The position numbers were made by a program, and so were the translations under genes. From the NCBI GenBank assembly GCA_947377425.1, contig CANCFZ010000037.1, positions 1 to 14,277 on the forward strand: a DNA stretch of 14,277 nucleotides, given 5' to 3'. Positions 14,142 through 14,277 of the stretch are shown piece after piece (position 1 is the first letter of the stretch; the number at the start of each line of letters is the position of its first letter). Origin of the DNA: Flavobacteriaceae bacterium. Lineage in GTDB: Bacteria; Bacteroidota; Bacteroidia; Flavobacteriales; Flavobacteriaceae. The notes under the pieces were generated by a model that saw nothing but the letters and a program-made list of their open reading frames with translations, was not told where the DNA came from and did no database searches.

Positions 14142-14170
14142 AATGAGCCCGACAAAAAATCGGGCTCATT
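14142..14170. terminator. Terminator hairpin after the right-edge gene
   Basis: Perfect 11-bp arms (AATGAGCCCGA at 14142-14152 and its complement at 14160-14170) flank a 7-base A-rich loop. It lies 14 bases past the stop codon of the minus-strand gene at the right edge, on whose strand it is followed by TGTTTAAGG, a weak T run. The stem is GC-rich for this genome, which supports a terminator. Confidence 0.75.
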
Positions 14171-14184
14171 ATTAACTAATTCTA

Positions 14185-14277
14185 TTATCTTTTTAATGAA
14201 AAGTGTGCTTTAAATTGTTTGAGTGCATCGACTTCGTTATAATCTACTGTGAACCAATAATCCGTTGAGGGCATTAA
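14185..14277 (-). CDS. 3' end of an unidentified minus-strand gene, cut by the window edge
   Basis: The minus strand is open from the window edge to a TAA at 14185-14187. It encodes a 30-residue C-terminus that includes STDYWFTVDYNEVDALKQF and ends in SLKR. The steady coding character and the well-placed terminator behind it make a real gene likely. The fragment is too short to name the family. Confidence 0.6.
   Translation of the reverse strand, partial: LMPSTDYWFTVDYNEVDALKQFKAHFSLKR

Overview
The window looks like a chromosomal segment of a Flavobacterium-like member of the Bacteroidota. The DNA is AT-rich and there are few Shine-Dalgarno sequences. It carries SP-II lipoproteins (one with an acidic stretch after the cysteine), a PKD-domain protein, a PorT-like outer-membrane barrel, and short intergenic repeats of a type I recall from Flavobacteriaceae. 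The genus is an inference from these traits.

Left block, minus strand (about 79-7815). It is read leftward and begins with four lipoprotein genes (starts at 7815, 7251, 6555 and 5825). Two of these are clear paralogues. A rho-independent terminator (4768-4791) follows the last one. Then come a secreted protein with PKD, DUF11/DUF7619-like and beta-barrel regions (2725-4731) and a TPR-CHAT protein (79-2646) with a signal peptide, an intact His/Cys pair and a C-terminal membrane anchor.

Middle block, plus strand (8074-9385). An ECF-type sigma factor and a single-pass membrane protein with an anti-sigma-like N-terminus and a TPR-like C-terminus lie 4 bases apart and end in a strong terminator. 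They are transcribed away from the left block.

The main observation is a two-part motif, GGGGTAACAA-N13-TTGATATA (minus strand), that occurs five times with exactly the same spacing. One copy lies upstream of each of the four lipoprotein genes, and a fifth lies in the divergent region before the sigma gene. All copies point towards the lipoproteins, and most follow an A-rich tract. The layout fits promoters read by the neighbouring ECF sigma factor. My working model is a cell-envelope signalling locus: membrane anti-sigma holds the sigma factor, a periplasmic TPR-CHAT protease may act on it, and four lipoproteins form the local regulon. The repeated motif and the genes are visible directly; the regulatory links are inferred.

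Right block (9486-14277). This is ordinary gene content: a TatD-family metal-dependent hydrolase, a glycerolipid acyltransferase-like protein overlapping a type I asparaginase gene by 11 bases, tRNA-Ser(GGA), a PorT-like barrel protein, a divergent PAP2-like membrane protein on the minus strand, and the 3' end of an unidentified minus-strand gene at the right edge. No CRISPR array, rRNA, transposase or integrase was seen.
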